64,000 nt of DNA from Carettochelys insculpta (taxonomy: Eukaryota > Chordata > Testudines > Carettochelyidae), in contig NC_134145.1 of assembly GCF_033958435.1 (NCBI RefSeq), positions 34,313,501-34,377,500 on the forward strand, written 5' to 3'. Positions 55,601 through 61,107 of this stretch are shown here, piece by piece (position 1 is the stretch's first letter; each line of letters starts with the position of its first letter). The notes beneath the pieces were generated by a model, which saw only the letters and a program-made list of their open reading frames with translations, made no database searches and was not told the origin of the DNA. Made by a program: the position numbers and the translations under genes.

Positions 55601-58307
55601 TTTTGCAGTTTACAAATACCACCCGCTACCGATAGCATCTTTTATCCAAGGACTTTTACAAACATTAACATATTAACACCTGGTGACATAAAGCAAGCTG
55701 TCAAGAAGCACAATGAAATCAACTGAGAAGACACAAAAAACATGCAAAAAAAACAAAACAAAAATATTTTTAAATGTTTAAAAATGACATTGAAAGAAAA
55801 TTAATGATTAGCTGCTACTGAGATGTTTCTTCCTTTGTGCAGCAAGATCAAGAGGGAGGTCAAAGCTAATCTGAAAATAACTTTTATTATCTGAAATTAA
55901 ATAAAGCACAAGGCATTGCTTTGGGTAGGTCCCATACAAATAGCTATAATTTCTTATTCCAATATGTATGTTTTAAATAGCTATTTAGAATCCACAGGAT
56001 TTTTCCTTTAGGGAATTTTTATTCTAAGACAAGTCAAATTCTAGGCCTAAGATAATACTTGACAATTCATTAAAATGAGGGAGAAAGGAAGTTGAATAAA
56101 TGGGGTACAATACCCTCCTCCTGTTTTACAAACATGTCCCCCCACAATGCTACAATGCGCTGGCTCTAAAATCTTAATTATTAACAAACACCTCAACTAT
56201 TGACAAAAGTATGGGGCCTGTTCCTGCTGGAATGGTTACAAGTACTAGAAATCGTGCTTAGTCTATTACCTTTTCACAGCATGACTTCCTATTACCAAGC
56301 ACTTTGGTGAATGACCAGCATAGAGCCTTGTCTTCCTCCCTACTAGGGTCATTGATTCTAAGGCTGAAAGGAACCACTGTGATCGTGTAGTTTCATCCAC
56401 ATGCGATACAAGCCATAGAAATAATCCCCATTTGAACTATACCATCTTGATTTAAAATTTCCAGTGATGGACAATCCATCACACCCTTTGGTAAATTGTT
56501 CCAGTGATTAACTACCATTGTCCAAAATTAAGCCTTTTTTCCCCCAATCTAAATTTGTCTAATTTCAAAGTCTAGCCGTTGGATCATGCTATAAATTTTC
56601 GCTGCTAGACTGAAGAGCCCATTGTCAAATATTTGTTCCCAATATAGGTCCTTATAGACTGTAATCCAGTCAGCCCTGAACCTTCTCTTAGGTAACCTAA
56701 ATAGAAACAGCTCCCCAGGATCTACCACTATCAGGCCTGTTTGCCACTTCTTTAATCATTCTCCAGGCTCTTTTCTGAACACTTTAAAGTTTATCAGCAT
56801 CCTCCTTGAATGGTAGATATGAGGCTGGGACACAGTATTCCAGCAACAACTATGCTGGCACCAAACACAAAGCTGAAATAACGGCTTTCCTCCTACTTTA
56901 GAGTCCCCTGTTTATGCATCCCAGGATAGCACTAGCCTTTTTGTTCACAGTATCACACTGGAAACTCATGTTCTACCATATCCCCAAGTCTCTTTCAGAG
57001 GCCTAGCTGCTGAGGATAGTGTTCCTAATGTGAAAGAATGCCCTACATTCTTTGTTCCTAGATACCTAACTTTAATATGTATGTATTAAAATGCAAATTA
57101 CTTGCACGTCTTACCAAGTGATCCAAATCATTCCATCAGTGAACTCTCCCCCAATTTTTGGTGTCATCTGAAAATTTATCAGTGAGGATTTTGTCTTCCA
57201 TGCTATTAATGAGAATAATGAATAGTGCAGGTCCAAGAACTGATCCATTTGTGACCCTCTGGAAAAAACAACTGCTCAATGATGACTCCCCAGGTATCTG
57301 CAGCAACTATAGGATTCTGGGAGCAAGGATGGGAACAGGTGGGCGTTTTTGCCCATCAGCCCAGGTAAGCATAAGGTTCTCAACAGGGACATACCACATA
57401 CACCCTGGAGATGAATACATGGCTGCCAAGATGTATCAACAGGACAGCTTCAGCTTCCTTCACTGTGGAATGCTGTTCCAGATAGGAAAACTTCTGGGAA
57501 AGAGGAACATCTTTGCACACCAACTCCCCAGCACAGAAATGCTTCAAACTAAATTCAAAGGGACCACATGACAAAAGCCCACAAGCAGGATTTTTTTAAG
57601 GTGACTTTAATAGAGGGCTAAATGTTGTGAAGGAAAATTACAATAGGGTCATAGGAACAAGAGGAATTACAGTGGGGAAAGGCGCTCCATATTTTAGATA
57701 TCTAAACAGGAATGTAAGGAGTATGGGTGAACAAAGTTGAAGAATTAGCCCATAAGTTATTATTTAATTTTTGGTGGGATAAATCTCATGTCTGGAACAT
57801 TAAGATATAGCCCATTTATTTCCAACCAGTCTACCTCTCACCATTGGTGGAGAATAAACTTTTTGAGATATGACATTTCTTCCTTTACTGCTCCAAAGGT
57901 CCCATCTCCCACTGAAATACGTGGAATCGTTTAACCAATTAAATACAATTTAAAGAAAAAAGGAGTTACGAAAACAGAGAATATTCATAATTTAAAGAGG
58001 CCTCTGAATATTTTCCTACAAAGGAACCAGTCCTTGGTGGTCAAGCTGATTACCAAGTACTCAGCATACTCTATTTTCAAAAAGTGTTTGCTTCACTCAG
58101 TATAAGAAGGGTTTCTCTTCCCTCCCCCCGTCTGAAAAATTTGACTGCAGTACCATTCGATTGCATTGGACCAGAAACTGAAAACAGATTAATAATTGAT
58201 TATGGCTGATTACATATGCTGTAAGATACTTGGCAAAGGACTTTACAGTTCTTAAGTGATTCTGTACCTTCACATATTCCATAGCTGGATCCAGAATATT
58301 CTGATCT
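1510..58307 (-). CDS. BCAR3: BCAR3 gene, ten exons visible, 5' end outside window
   Basis: BCAR3 is a cytoplasmic adaptor of the NSP family (BCAR3, SH2D3A, SH2D3C). Its SH2 domain binds phosphotyrosine partners. Its C-terminal Cdc25-like domain, which family studies show to be locked in a closed and probably non-catalytic form, binds p130Cas/BCAR1 and promotes adhesion and Src signalling. Ten exons are seen, at 58268-58307, 19861-19989, 18041-18483, 16567-16667, 13820-14463, 8348-8463, 5893-6064, 4728-4839, 3552-3755 and 1885-2063. Every border is AG/GT and the phases join into one frame: 2140 coding bases, 713 residues and TGA. Human BCAR3 has 825 residues, so about 110 N-terminal residues are missing and should lie past base 64000. 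Residue numbers in the exon entries count from the first visible Arg, whose codon is split at 58307. The identification comes from my recall of the human protein, not from a search; near-identity over all exons makes it secure against the paralogues. Confidence 0.96.
1885..2063 (-). CDS. BCAR3: BCAR3 terminal coding exon with stop codon
   Basis: The exon encodes the last 59 residues, visible 655-713: (G)[40 protein letters not shown] and [18 protein letters not shown]. The stop is TGA at 1885-1887. Human ends PPPVKQAEL, so the C-terminus differs only in the last residues. The acceptor is [22 protein letters not shown] and [13 protein letters not shown] close the Cdc25-like domain. Coding ends here and the minus-strand 3' UTR follows. 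Confidence 0.97.
2064..3551 (-). other. BCAR3: BCAR3 intron (last)
   Basis: This 1.5-kb intron lies between the final two coding exons, with donor GTAGGG and acceptor CTCATTAG. I see no repeat or second gene in it. Confidence 0.8.
3552..3755 (-). CDS. BCAR3: BCAR3 exon: Cdc25-like domain, part 5
   Basis: This 204-bp exon encodes visible residues 587-654 plus one base of Gly655. It runs from (E)[20 protein letters not shown] through [20 protein letters not shown] to [10 protein letters not shown]. The blocks VPLLMP, VTLMERQ and DQSCEIML are nearly identical to human BCAR3. The acceptor is CATCTCTTCCAG and the donor GGAAG/GTAGGG. Read-through past the donor gives unrelated sequence, which supports the splice site. 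Confidence 0.96.
3756..4727 (-). other. BCAR3: BCAR3 intron
   Basis: A 0.97-kb intron with donor GTGAGC and a CTTCCAG acceptor. It has no recognisable insertion; the open frames inside are short and match nothing I know. Confidence 0.8.
4728..4839 (-). CDS. BCAR3: BCAR3 exon: Cdc25-like domain, part 4
   Basis: This 112-bp exon encodes visible residues 550-586 plus one base of Glu587: [20 protein letters not shown], then [17 protein letters not shown]. Human has ITRLEKTWTALRHQYTQTAI and [17 protein letters not shown]. The acceptor is CTGAACAG and the donor AAAG/GTGAGC. It starts in phase 0 and ends in phase 1, matching the exons on either side. The tryptophan-rich helix is a conserved core element of the domain. 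Confidence 0.96.
4840..5892 (-). other. BCAR3: BCAR3 intron
   Basis: A 1.05-kb AT-rich intron with donor GTAAAA and acceptor GAACAG. I recognise no repeat or gene in it. Confidence 0.8.
5893..6064 (-). CDS. BCAR3: BCAR3 exon: Cdc25-like domain, part 3
   Basis: This 172-bp exon encodes visible residues 492-549: (R)[20 protein letters not shown], then [20 protein letters not shown] and [10 protein letters not shown]. The [14 protein letters not shown] block is a hallmark of the NSP-family Cdc25-like fold. The acceptor is CTCTTTAG and the donor CAG/GTAAAA. One base completes the split Arg codon and the exon ends in phase 0. Confidence 0.97.
6799..6832. repeat. (TG)13 microsatellite followed by a G run
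   Basis: TG repeats from 6799 to 6824 pass directly into an uninterrupted G run ending at 6832. Alternating purine-pyrimidine of this length can adopt Z-DNA and is likely length-polymorphic. Confidence 0.9.
7010..7720. mobile_element. MITE with GTCTACAC termini and ATG target duplication
   Basis: The left end GGCTACGTCTACACGTGCAC matches the reverse complement of the right end (AGCTGGGTCTACACATGCAC); 21 of 25 terminal bases agree. ATG at 7007-7009 is repeated at 7721-7723 as a 3-bp target duplication. Further inverted repeats lie inside, including two copies of ACGTCGACGTT-like sequence at 7115-7142 and many TCGAAATAG words. There is no transposase frame, so it is non-autonomous. The 3-bp target and GGC/GGG start suggest the PIF/Harbinger superfamily, which is an inference. 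Confidence 0.8.
7921..8011 (+). repeat. Short tandem duplication around GGGCAGTATGGGCTGGCAAAA
   Basis: The block CAGTATGGGCTGGCAAAA occurs at about 7945 and again at about 7995, separated by related GGGGGCAGTATGGG sequence. This is a local tandem duplication in G-rich intron sequence. Confidence 0.7.
8348..8463 (-). CDS. BCAR3: BCAR3 exon: Cdc25-like domain, part 2
   Basis: The exon encodes visible residues 454-491 plus two bases of Arg492: [20 protein letters not shown], then [18 protein letters not shown](R). Human reads VARILGVSEEMRRNMGVSSG here, so only scattered substitutions are seen. The acceptor is TTGACAG and the donor GAG-AG/GTATAC. It is too short to stand out as an open frame by itself and was found by matching the family. 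It continues the helical domain that binds the C-terminal FAT domain of p130Cas. Confidence 0.96.
9468..9655. repeat. Fold-back interspersed repeat (GGTGCCACAGGACT family)
   Basis: The left half reads TGTGGCACCTTATAGACTAA with GAGCATGAGCTTTC. The right half contains the reverse complement of the same words (CCCACGAAAGCTTATGCTCC and AGTCTATAAGGTGCCACAGG). The two arms meet near 9575. The outer left sequence AGAGGTAGCCGAGTCAGGCT resembles the reverse complement of the outer part of the copy at 22971. The word set is familiar to me from turtle genomes, but I cannot assign a family name. Confidence 0.75.
9806..10371 (-). mobile_element. CR1 LINE, 5'-truncated 3' end with 149 open codons
   Basis: On the minus strand a frame from 10343 to 9894 encodes the C-terminal part of the CR1 reverse transcriptase protein. 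It includes [56 protein letters not shown] and [10 protein letters not shown]. The 3' terminus, TTCTATGATTCTATGA, is the typical short CR1 end repeat. The frame has no stop, so the copy is young. The 5' end is lost at about 10371, which is usual for CR1. Confidence 0.95.
10708..11175 (-). mobile_element. CR1 LINE 3' end, degraded
   Basis: Aligned by eye with the copy at 9806, the order of sequence is the same (GAACTGGAAGGGACCTCAAG, then CCAACCTAAACCTCTCTTGC) but with indels and stops. Its 3' terminus also carries the TTCTATGATTCT end repeat. It lies only 340 bases from the younger copy in the same orientation. Confidence 0.9.
11330..11640 (+). mobile_element. CR1-like LINE 3' end on the plus strand
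   Basis: The sequence reads toward TATATTTCTATGATTGTAAG at its end, the plus-strand version of a CR1 terminus. Upstream words such as TCTGGAATAAGGTTCCAGGG correspond to the ...WNKVPGE coding stretch near the CR1 protein end. Frames are broken. The 5' limit is uncertain. Confidence 0.75.
13652..13688. repeat. (CA)n(GA)n compound microsatellite
   Basis: About 11 CA units run to 13675, followed by GA units to 13688. A (CT) run lies nearby at about 13384-13399. Confidence 0.9.
13820..14463 (-). CDS. BCAR3: BCAR3 exon: Ser/Pro-rich linker and start of Cdc25-like domain
   Basis: This is the largest visible exon (644 bp, visible residues 239-453). The first part is a Ser/Pro/Thr-rich linker carrying conserved islands: [29 protein letters not shown] and AHYCELNPA. 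The middle is poorly conserved against human. From about residue 400 the sequence becomes strongly conserved ([52 protein letters not shown]), which marks entry into the Cdc25/RasGEF-like domain. PPPKP is a possible SH3-binding motif. The acceptor is TTACTTACAG and the donor AAG/GTAATT. The exon starts with two bases completing Gly239 and ends in phase 0 after MDCK. Confidence 0.96.
14464..16566 (-). other. BCAR3: BCAR3 intron
   Basis: A 2.1-kb intron. I see no transposon. Long open frames at 15703-16256 on the minus strand overlap in two frames and resemble no known protein. Confidence 0.75.
16567..16667 (-). CDS. BCAR3: BCAR3 exon: linker segment
   Basis: This 101-bp exon encodes visible residues 205-238 plus the first base of Gly239: (R)[15 protein letters not shown] to HQSESYLPA. 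It aligns with human [15 protein letters not shown] and [11 protein letters not shown]. It starts with one base completing a split Arg codon and ends with one base of a Gly codon, matching both neighbours. The acceptor is CTTCTTCAG and the donor GCAG/GTATGT. The region is the flexible, probably phosphorylated linker between the SH2 and Cdc25-like domains; no catalytic motif is expected. Confidence 0.95.
16668..18040 (-). other. BCAR3: BCAR3 intron
   Basis: A 1.4-kb intron. Near 17830-18000 it holds words such as TGACTTCAATGGGAGTGGG and GGATCAGAGCC that recur in degraded form elsewhere in the window and probably come from an old interspersed repeat. Confidence 0.7.
18041..18483 (-). CDS. BCAR3: BCAR3 exon: main SH2 domain and following linker
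   Basis: This 443-bp exon covers visible residues 58-204 plus two bases of Arg205. It begins [17 protein letters not shown] and continues through [16 protein letters not shown] and [20 protein letters not shown]. Arg72 in FLIRDS is the phosphotyrosine-binding arginine of SH2 strand B, so binding should be retained. [20 protein letters not shown] closes the domain, and the rest is a Ser/Arg-rich linker ending RGNLLR. The acceptor is TTTTTTCCGTAAG, with the AG preceded by A, and the donor is AAG/GTATTT. The sequence is very close to human BCAR3 and clearly nearer to it than to SH2D3A or SH2D3C as I recall them. Confidence 0.97.
18484..19860 (-). other. BCAR3: BCAR3 intron
   Basis: A 1.4-kb intron within the SH2-coding region. 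The acceptor side has a pyrimidine run with an AAAACAAAACAAAAC simple repeat just beyond it (about 18510-18540). No insertion is recognised. Confidence 0.75.
19861..19989 (-). CDS. BCAR3: BCAR3 exon: pre-SH2 helix and start of the SH2 domain
   Basis: The exon encodes 43 codons, visible residues 15-57, from [17 protein letters not shown] to [11 protein letters not shown]. The acidic stretch [15 protein letters not shown] precedes the SH2 domain, and WYYGRI is the characteristic first SH2 strand (human WYHGRI). The acceptor is ATTGCAG and the donor CAG/GTATGT; both ends are phase 0. Met22 (in [10 protein letters not shown]) lies where a shorter isoform could start, because human has a product beginning near MDRTPEK; that use is inferred. 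The 43 codons match the human segment without a gap. Confidence 0.97.
22015..22197 (-). mobile_element. SINE-like repeat with tRNA-like promoter module, copy 1
   Basis: On the minus strand the words TTAGCTCCAACTGTAGG and CCCAGGTTCAAGTCTGCC resemble polymerase III A and B boxes at tRNA-like spacing. About 110 bases upstream of the A box are shared with the copy at 50551 (GGTTCACTGT, CATGTAGTGGCACC, GACCACTTACA, CAGCCTTAGCTG). The pair therefore defines a repeat family in which the tRNA-like part is not at the very 5' end. It is not a working tRNA gene: no cloverleaf is evident and the B box is altered. Confidence 0.7.
22971..23090 (+). repeat. Interspersed repeat related to the fold-back at 9468
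   Basis: Words CCCATGAAAGCTCGTTACCT, TTAGCCTTTAAAGTGCTACA and ATACAGACTAACACAGCTAC are the diverged plus-strand form of the family seen at 9468. Here the full 5' to 3' order is visible in a single orientation. Confidence 0.7.
23881..24772 (+). repeat. GC-rich interspersed repeat with C-rich core
   Basis: It starts with TGGCCAGGTGTTTGGTTTTT and ends near GCCAGGGTGTTTGGCTTTGG. Between them lie CACCCACCGGGCCATTACAA and a long C-rich tract (24200-24640) built of diverged CCCCAACCC-type units. The structure is familiar from reptile genomes, though I cannot name the family. Open frames across it on both strands are compositional. Confidence 0.6.
27147..27493. mobile_element. MITE, 347 bp, GGCTGTGTCTA termini
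   Basis: The left end GGCTGTGTCTATGCTAGCTC is the inverted match of the right end GAGCTAGTGTAGACACAGCC with one mismatch. Extended arms continue inward (CTTCGAAGGG with CCCTTCGAAG, GTGCTAAGTAGGGTG with its reverse). The flanks are TAT on the left and GAT on the right, so the 3-bp target copy is imperfect. There is no coding capacity. Confidence 0.8.
27545..27950 (+). repeat. GC-rich interspersed repeat (GAGCCACATGTGGCTC)
   Basis: It begins GGCTCTGGAGCCACATGTGG and continues with TGGCTCCTCAGAGACG and a GC-rich body. The composition is sharply different from the flanks and the opening words are ones I associate with a common turtle repeat. Its limits are approximate. Confidence 0.45.
34600..34998 (+). 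mobile_element. Non-LTR retrotransposon 3' end (RTE/CR1-superfamily type), one frameshift
   Basis: The plus strand encodes [20 protein letters not shown], then [13 protein letters not shown] in one frame and [20 protein letters not shown] in the next, stopping at 34970-34972. This is the C-terminal end of a non-LTR reverse transcriptase protein (GHICRM and RRGRPHREW motifs). A single frame change near 34790 splits it. The 3' tail ends in GATGATGATGATT at about 34985, a short tandem tail typical of RTE-like elements. It is probably the 3' end of the same family as 62545-64000. Confidence 0.8.
35640..35830 (+). mobile_element. Old CR1/L3-like fragment
   Basis: Broken frames read similarly to the CR1 protein end ([29 protein letters not shown]). 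It contains an A run at 35691-35704. Low sequence identity and no clear ends; tentative. Confidence 0.5.
36279..37733 (-). mobile_element. CR1 LINE, 1.45-kb copy with most of the RT domain
   Basis: The minus strand encodes the reverse transcriptase from [13 protein letters not shown] sequence at about 37720 down to the protein C-terminus, followed by the CR1 3' end repeat at 36279. Key motifs are [16 protein letters not shown], the catalytic FSDDTKLGG (usual FADDTK), [14 protein letters not shown] and [14 protein letters not shown] single TAG at 37251-37253 replaces the Gln of the conserved GVPQGS motif, and a one-base shift near 36660 breaks the frame after MTYEERK. The element is 5'-truncated at about 37733. 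It cannot make functional protein but is young. Confidence 0.95.
38872..39286. mobile_element. Full-length palindromic MITE with ATA target duplication
   Basis: The left end GGCCGTGTCTACACCAGCCC matches the inverted right end (GGCTACGTCTACACTAGCCC). ATA at 38869-38871 recurs at 39287-39289. The arms are nearly complementary along the whole element, meeting at a 6-base loop (39087-39092). The right arm lacks about 21 bases that the left arm has (near 38897-38920). The body is CpG-rich, unlike the flanks. No open frame of interest is present; proteins read from it are palindrome shadows. Confidence 0.9.
40385..40860. repeat. GC-rich interspersed repeat with inverted core
   Basis: A GC-rich block with an inverted pair: CAATTCAAAGGGGCCTGGGG at about 40643 and CCCCAGGCCCCTTTGAATCG at about 40695. 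Between them lies a GCTGCCACTGCTGCTGCAGT core. It differs sharply in composition from the flanks and looks like a repeat insertion. Its limits are approximate. Confidence 0.55.
41420..42080 (+). mobile_element. Degraded CR1-like LINE 3' end, plus strand
   Basis: Words such as TGGATGCATCAAGAGGGGAA, CTGGTGCCCACAACTCAAGG and TGGTCCCTTCTGGCCTTAGA correspond to known CR1 3' coding and UTR blocks. Broken frames resemble [20 protein letters not shown] near 41915. Frames are scrambled throughout, so the insertion is old. The 3' end is near 42080. Confidence 0.75.
42898..42948. repeat. A-rich simple repeat
   Basis: AAAACAAAAAACAAAC-type units run for about 50 bases. No retroelement could be attached to it. 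Confidence 0.85.
44078..44219. repeat. Short inverted repeat, old MITE-like
   Basis: CAGATTTTCAAGGGTATTTA and AGTGCCTAAGG at the left find their inverted partners in AGGCACCTAAATACCTTTGG and AAATCT at the right. Similar words (TTTTCAAATTTAGGTGCTTA) occur at about 33310 and at about 33600. The copies probably belong to one ancient fold-back family. Confidence 0.6.
45180..46030. repeat. G-rich diverged minisatellite within an interspersed repeat
   Basis: From 45200 to 45640 the plus strand is purine-rich with loosely repeated GGTCTGGGTGGGAGG-type units of roughly 30 bases. It is followed to about 46030 by GC-rich sequence with the inverted-looking words CTAGATCCAGGCAAGCC and GGTTTGCCTGGATCTGG. 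The minus-strand Pro-rich open frames of 212 and 258 codons come from this composition and are not genes. Confidence 0.6.
48300..48425 (+). mobile_element. Small CR1-like 3' fragment
   Basis: GGGGACTGGACTTGATGACC followed by TCTGAAGATTCTTTTTCG resembles the 3' UTR words of CR1 (GGACTGGATGACCT...). It is short and diverged, so the call is tentative. Confidence 0.45.
50551..50732 (-). mobile_element. SINE-like repeat with tRNA-like promoter module, copy 2
   Basis: The minus strand carries TTTAGCTCAAACTGTGGAG (A-box-like, about 50603-50621) and CCCAGGTTCAGTTCTGCC (B-box-like, about 50561-50578). It shares leading blocks with the copy at 22015 in the same order and spacing. Compared with copy 1 it has small indels and transitions, so both are moderately old. 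Confidence 0.7.
52565..53270 (+). repeat. Interspersed repeat opening with two hairpins
   Basis: It begins TCCTGGGGAAATTCTGCACC with two small hairpins (52591-52618 and 52620-52641) and continues as GC-rich sequence with GGTGTCAGGCCCTGCAGC-like units at about 52885, 53010 and 53045. The opening words are ones I associate with a common turtle repeat. The right limit is uncertain. Confidence 0.5.
53721..54081. mobile_element. MITE, 361 bp, with AAA target duplication
   Basis: The left end GGGTGCGTCTACGCTTGCAT pairs with the right end (inverted GGCTGGGTCTACATGAGCCC). AAA at 53718-53720 recurs at 54082-54084. The interior holds TTTGCATATTTGG and GCTAATGAGACACTGCATAT, similar to the internal words of the MITE at 38872. 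It is older than that copy. Confidence 0.75.
54541..54834. mobile_element. Harbinger-like MITE, TAA target duplication
   Basis: It starts GGCTGTTTAGGCTTCAG and ends with inverted GGCTACCTTTAGACTGCAG. TAA at 54538-54540 is repeated at 54835-54837. A TAA or TTA 3-bp duplication is the established signature of PIF/Harbinger insertions. An internal palindrome (TATCTTGAAATAATTTA with TAAATTATTTCAAGATA) lies near 54750-54815. Confidence 0.8.
54846..55101. mobile_element. Harbinger-like MITE, TTA target duplication
   Basis: The left end GGCTTAGTTTACATTAAGG and inverted right end GGTATGTCAACACTAACAGG are related. TTA at 54843-54845 is repeated at 55102-55104. It abuts the preceding MITE with only eight bases between their target copies. 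Confidence 0.75.
56349..57290 (-). mobile_element. Old CR1/L3-type LINE with recognisable 3' half
   Basis: The block order is that of the CR1 at 36279 (CCAGTGATGGACAATCCATC, AGCACTAGCCTTTTTGTTCA, GTGTCATCTGAAAATTTATC and others), but identity is clearly lower and frames are ruined. The KFSDDTK-equivalent stretch is visible in the region 57150-57190. The 3' end is near 56349, without a fresh terminal repeat. Confidence 0.85.
58268..58307 (-). CDS. BCAR3: BCAR3 coding exon 1 of those visible (40 bp)
   Basis: This short exon encodes (R)[13 protein letters not shown], visible residues 1-14, just upstream of the SH2 domain. It matches the human segment ending in LDPTVEYVK. The acceptor is CTTTTCAG after a pyrimidine tract and the donor is AAG/GTACAG. 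It begins with the last base of a split Arg codon and ends on a codon boundary, so a preceding exon must end with AG. It sits about 38 kb from the next exon, and its upstream partner was not found in the remaining 5.7 kb of the window. Confidence 0.93.
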
Positions 58308-60563
58308 CTGAAAAGGAAAAAACAGTAGTGAATCAAATGTTTTCTTATGCCAAAGAGATGCTTTCAAGAGTAACAAGTTAAAATGGGTATTGTTAAACTA
58401 GAACCTAGGGAAAAAAAATCGACATTTTGTTACTCCAATGACTCATGCTCTCTCTACTAGAATATATGCAGCCTTGTTTCCCTCCTGAATATCACTACTG
58501 CAGTCTATTAATTCATTTGAAAACTCATTACATTTTTCAACAAAGAAAATCTTGAGATCAGAATTTCAACAGATAGCTAAAAATAGCTATGTGTCTACAC
58601 TTTGCAATCTTAAAAGCTTTCTAAATTCCATGAAAATTATGCAAATGAAAGGCATTAGCTAATTTAGAATGAGGAAGATAGCTTTCTTCATGGAAAGACC
58701 TGAAAGCAAAATCATTTGTCTGACTGCTTGAATGCCTTGGAAAACATTTTTCTCCCTAAAGTTGAGATAATCACTGGTAGGATTTCCATTTGCTAAATTT
58801 ACTTGTGATCATATTCAAGTAATGAATATAAATCACACTCAAGAAATAAAAAGGCAGTTTTCTGAGTGCTTCTCAATTCAAATGAAGAAAAACAGAGCAA
58901 GTTTTTAAATTGATGCTAGCCCTACAACTTGTCTGGAGAAGACACAGATAATGCAAGAACATGGAAAGTACAACATCTTTCAGTTTCATGTTAAAGCTTG
59001 AATGTGGGATATGGGAGTTAGATTATAAATACAATTTTAAGAAACTAATATGGTTGTATAAGAAACTAATATGGTTGTAACAAAGCGTGCAAGAACCACA
59101 ACTAAGCCACAGTATAATCACTGTAGTAATTACTTGCTTTAGACATAGAACATCAAATCAATAGGACTATTTTTTTTCCTCTTGGACAGTCTTCTTGCTA
59201 TCTTCCCATATACACAAATGGCAAATATTCCCAGAGGTGTAGAAACCTAGACGATGGTCCACGCATCACAATTACAGTTCTTTCTACAAAATGCAATTAA
59301 TAAAACCGCAAGTACTTACACAATTTTCAGAAAAAGACTGGATTACAAAAACTACAAGTTGTGCTAGGGTTGTTTCTGTATGACTTAAAGGGTAGCGTTC
59401 CCCTTAAAAAGCCTTTAGAACTAAACAAAGAGCAATCGCTAAAGGAAGATGACGGTCTCACCAACCCCATAAAATGTAAATTTATATAAGGCTACTGACA
59501 TGACTTAAGTTCTCGTGTATTTCATAGAATCTCCAATATTCCAACTCTCCGCACTCAGGGCTTCGGCCTGGCAGATTTAAAAATATTTACTGGATCACAG
59601 TTCTGGAAAGCTCTGGTTAAATGTAAGTCCTTGCTACTGATCATATTACATGTGGAAACAGCATCTTGCACAGTTGGGTGTTATTATGATATAATGCTTG
59701 TAATGTAATATGCAACTTCAAAATGCATAGGAGTTGAATTTCTCTGGAATCAGTCTGACTTGGAATTACCTGCCTATAATTTATTTTCTACAATGGGGGA
59801 AATTTAGTTGCCAGGCTGATATCAGTAACTGCTATTGTTCATCATCCAAAGACCCAAAAATCACATTCCCAGCAAAGATAATGTGCGTTGCTGCTGAGTT
59901 CAGTGGGACTAGGATTTGTCTCAATGTACAAACCTACTTTTTAATAAGTGACTTATTAAGTTGGAAAAGAAACAATGATACACATCCATGCTGACTTGAT
60001 GACTTGTTAACACTGGTCCTACACTTGACAAGTACTTCTTTTGTTATTCTTTTATATTACCCACACAAGTGATCTGCTCCTCCTGCACCACACCCATATG
60101 GCAGACAAGTTTGTCTTTATCAACAGAAATTGGCCCAATAAAAGAAGGGCTGCCCTAGGGGTGCAAACCCATGCCCACAAACCCCACTCCACCCCTGTCT
60201 GGCCCTGCTCCAATCTGTCTCCTCTCTAACCTTCCCCTAAACCCAGCCCTGCCCATTCCTGAACCTACTCTGCCCACTCGTACTCTTTCCATGAAGCCCT
60301 CTCCCCTGAGCTATGGAACCCTCAGTGAAGCAGAGTGACCCATCTGGGAGATTGGGGTGGGGGGTGGCACAGACATGCATTGCTCCAATTCCCATGCTCC
60401 TGGTGCCATGATGAGGGATGACTCTTGTTGCTGCCCCATCCCAGCCCCTCCCCTCCAGGTAATTCTCCAGGCCACCTTTTGCTACAGGGCCCCCCAACAC
60501 ACAGAGCAGCCACCCCAAATCATCTTGTGGATGAGACGGCACTGAATAAAGCCACTCACTTAC

Positions 60564-60759
60564 TCTGAAACAGATAGTAACACATTTTGGATCATCTGAA
60601 CACTGTGCAATGAAGCCAAGACGTTTCCCTGTCTTAAGAGCCCAACAAAATCTGCCAGAGATTCCTTTGACCGATGTAATTTGGGACTGGTAGAGGTAGT
60701 TCTCAAGGAAGCAATGTTCTCCGTCCCATATTTTCATCAATATCCCATAATTTCAGAAT
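60564..60759 (-). other. Exon-like segment of unknown identity
   Basis: On the minus strand a polypyrimidine tract ending CCCTTTAAG precedes the segment, and it is followed by a strong donor, AGA/GTAAGTGAG. From the ATG at about 60737 a frame of about 58 codons stays open to the donor (MKIWDGEHCFLENYLYQSQI to DDPKCVTICFR). No frame is open across the entire segment, so if it is an exon it would carry a start or be non-coding. I do not recognise the protein. It could equally be a decayed gene fragment or chance. Confidence 0.3.
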
Positions 60760-61107
60760 CTTAAAGGGAAAAAAAAATCCAGGGAACCCACGTGGCCCTC
60801 CATCCCCAACAGACCCATGAAAGCTGCACAGTTCTCCACTATTGTCATTAGCATTGTAGGTGCAGAACACATGACGTCCTAGTACTTGCAGAGCTACACG
60901 AACTGAATGAGCAGGAAAAGTGGCGATTTCTTGGAGGACAGATTGCTGTGAGATATAGCAAGAACCAGCCTGAGACTGTTTGTGGCATTCACAGAGAGAA
61001 GCCGCAGGTGGTGCCAATTCTGGCTCTGAGAAACAAGAGGAGTGACAGGAGCACATCATAATGCCAGTTTGGAATGATGAGTAGTGGATTCAAAACTTTC
61101 AGCTGTA

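Larger units (their letters stand above)
19990..58267 (-). other. BCAR3: BCAR3 large intron (38.3 kb), rich in transposons
   Basis: The intron separates the 40-bp exon from the first SH2 exon. Recognised insertions are listed separately. I see no named feature in 19990-22014, 23096-23880, 24780-27143, 27960-34590 (apart from old repeat words near 25800, 29600, 31240 and 32090), 35830-36278, 37740-38868, 39290-40380, 42090-44070, 46040-48300, 48430-50550, 50740-52560, 53280-53717, 55105-56348 and 57300-58267. Confidence 0.8.

Noticed and set aside
57158..57571. 137-codon plus-strand frame
   Set aside because: It begins antisense to an old CR1 reverse transcriptase and then enters unrelated sequence; no support as a gene.
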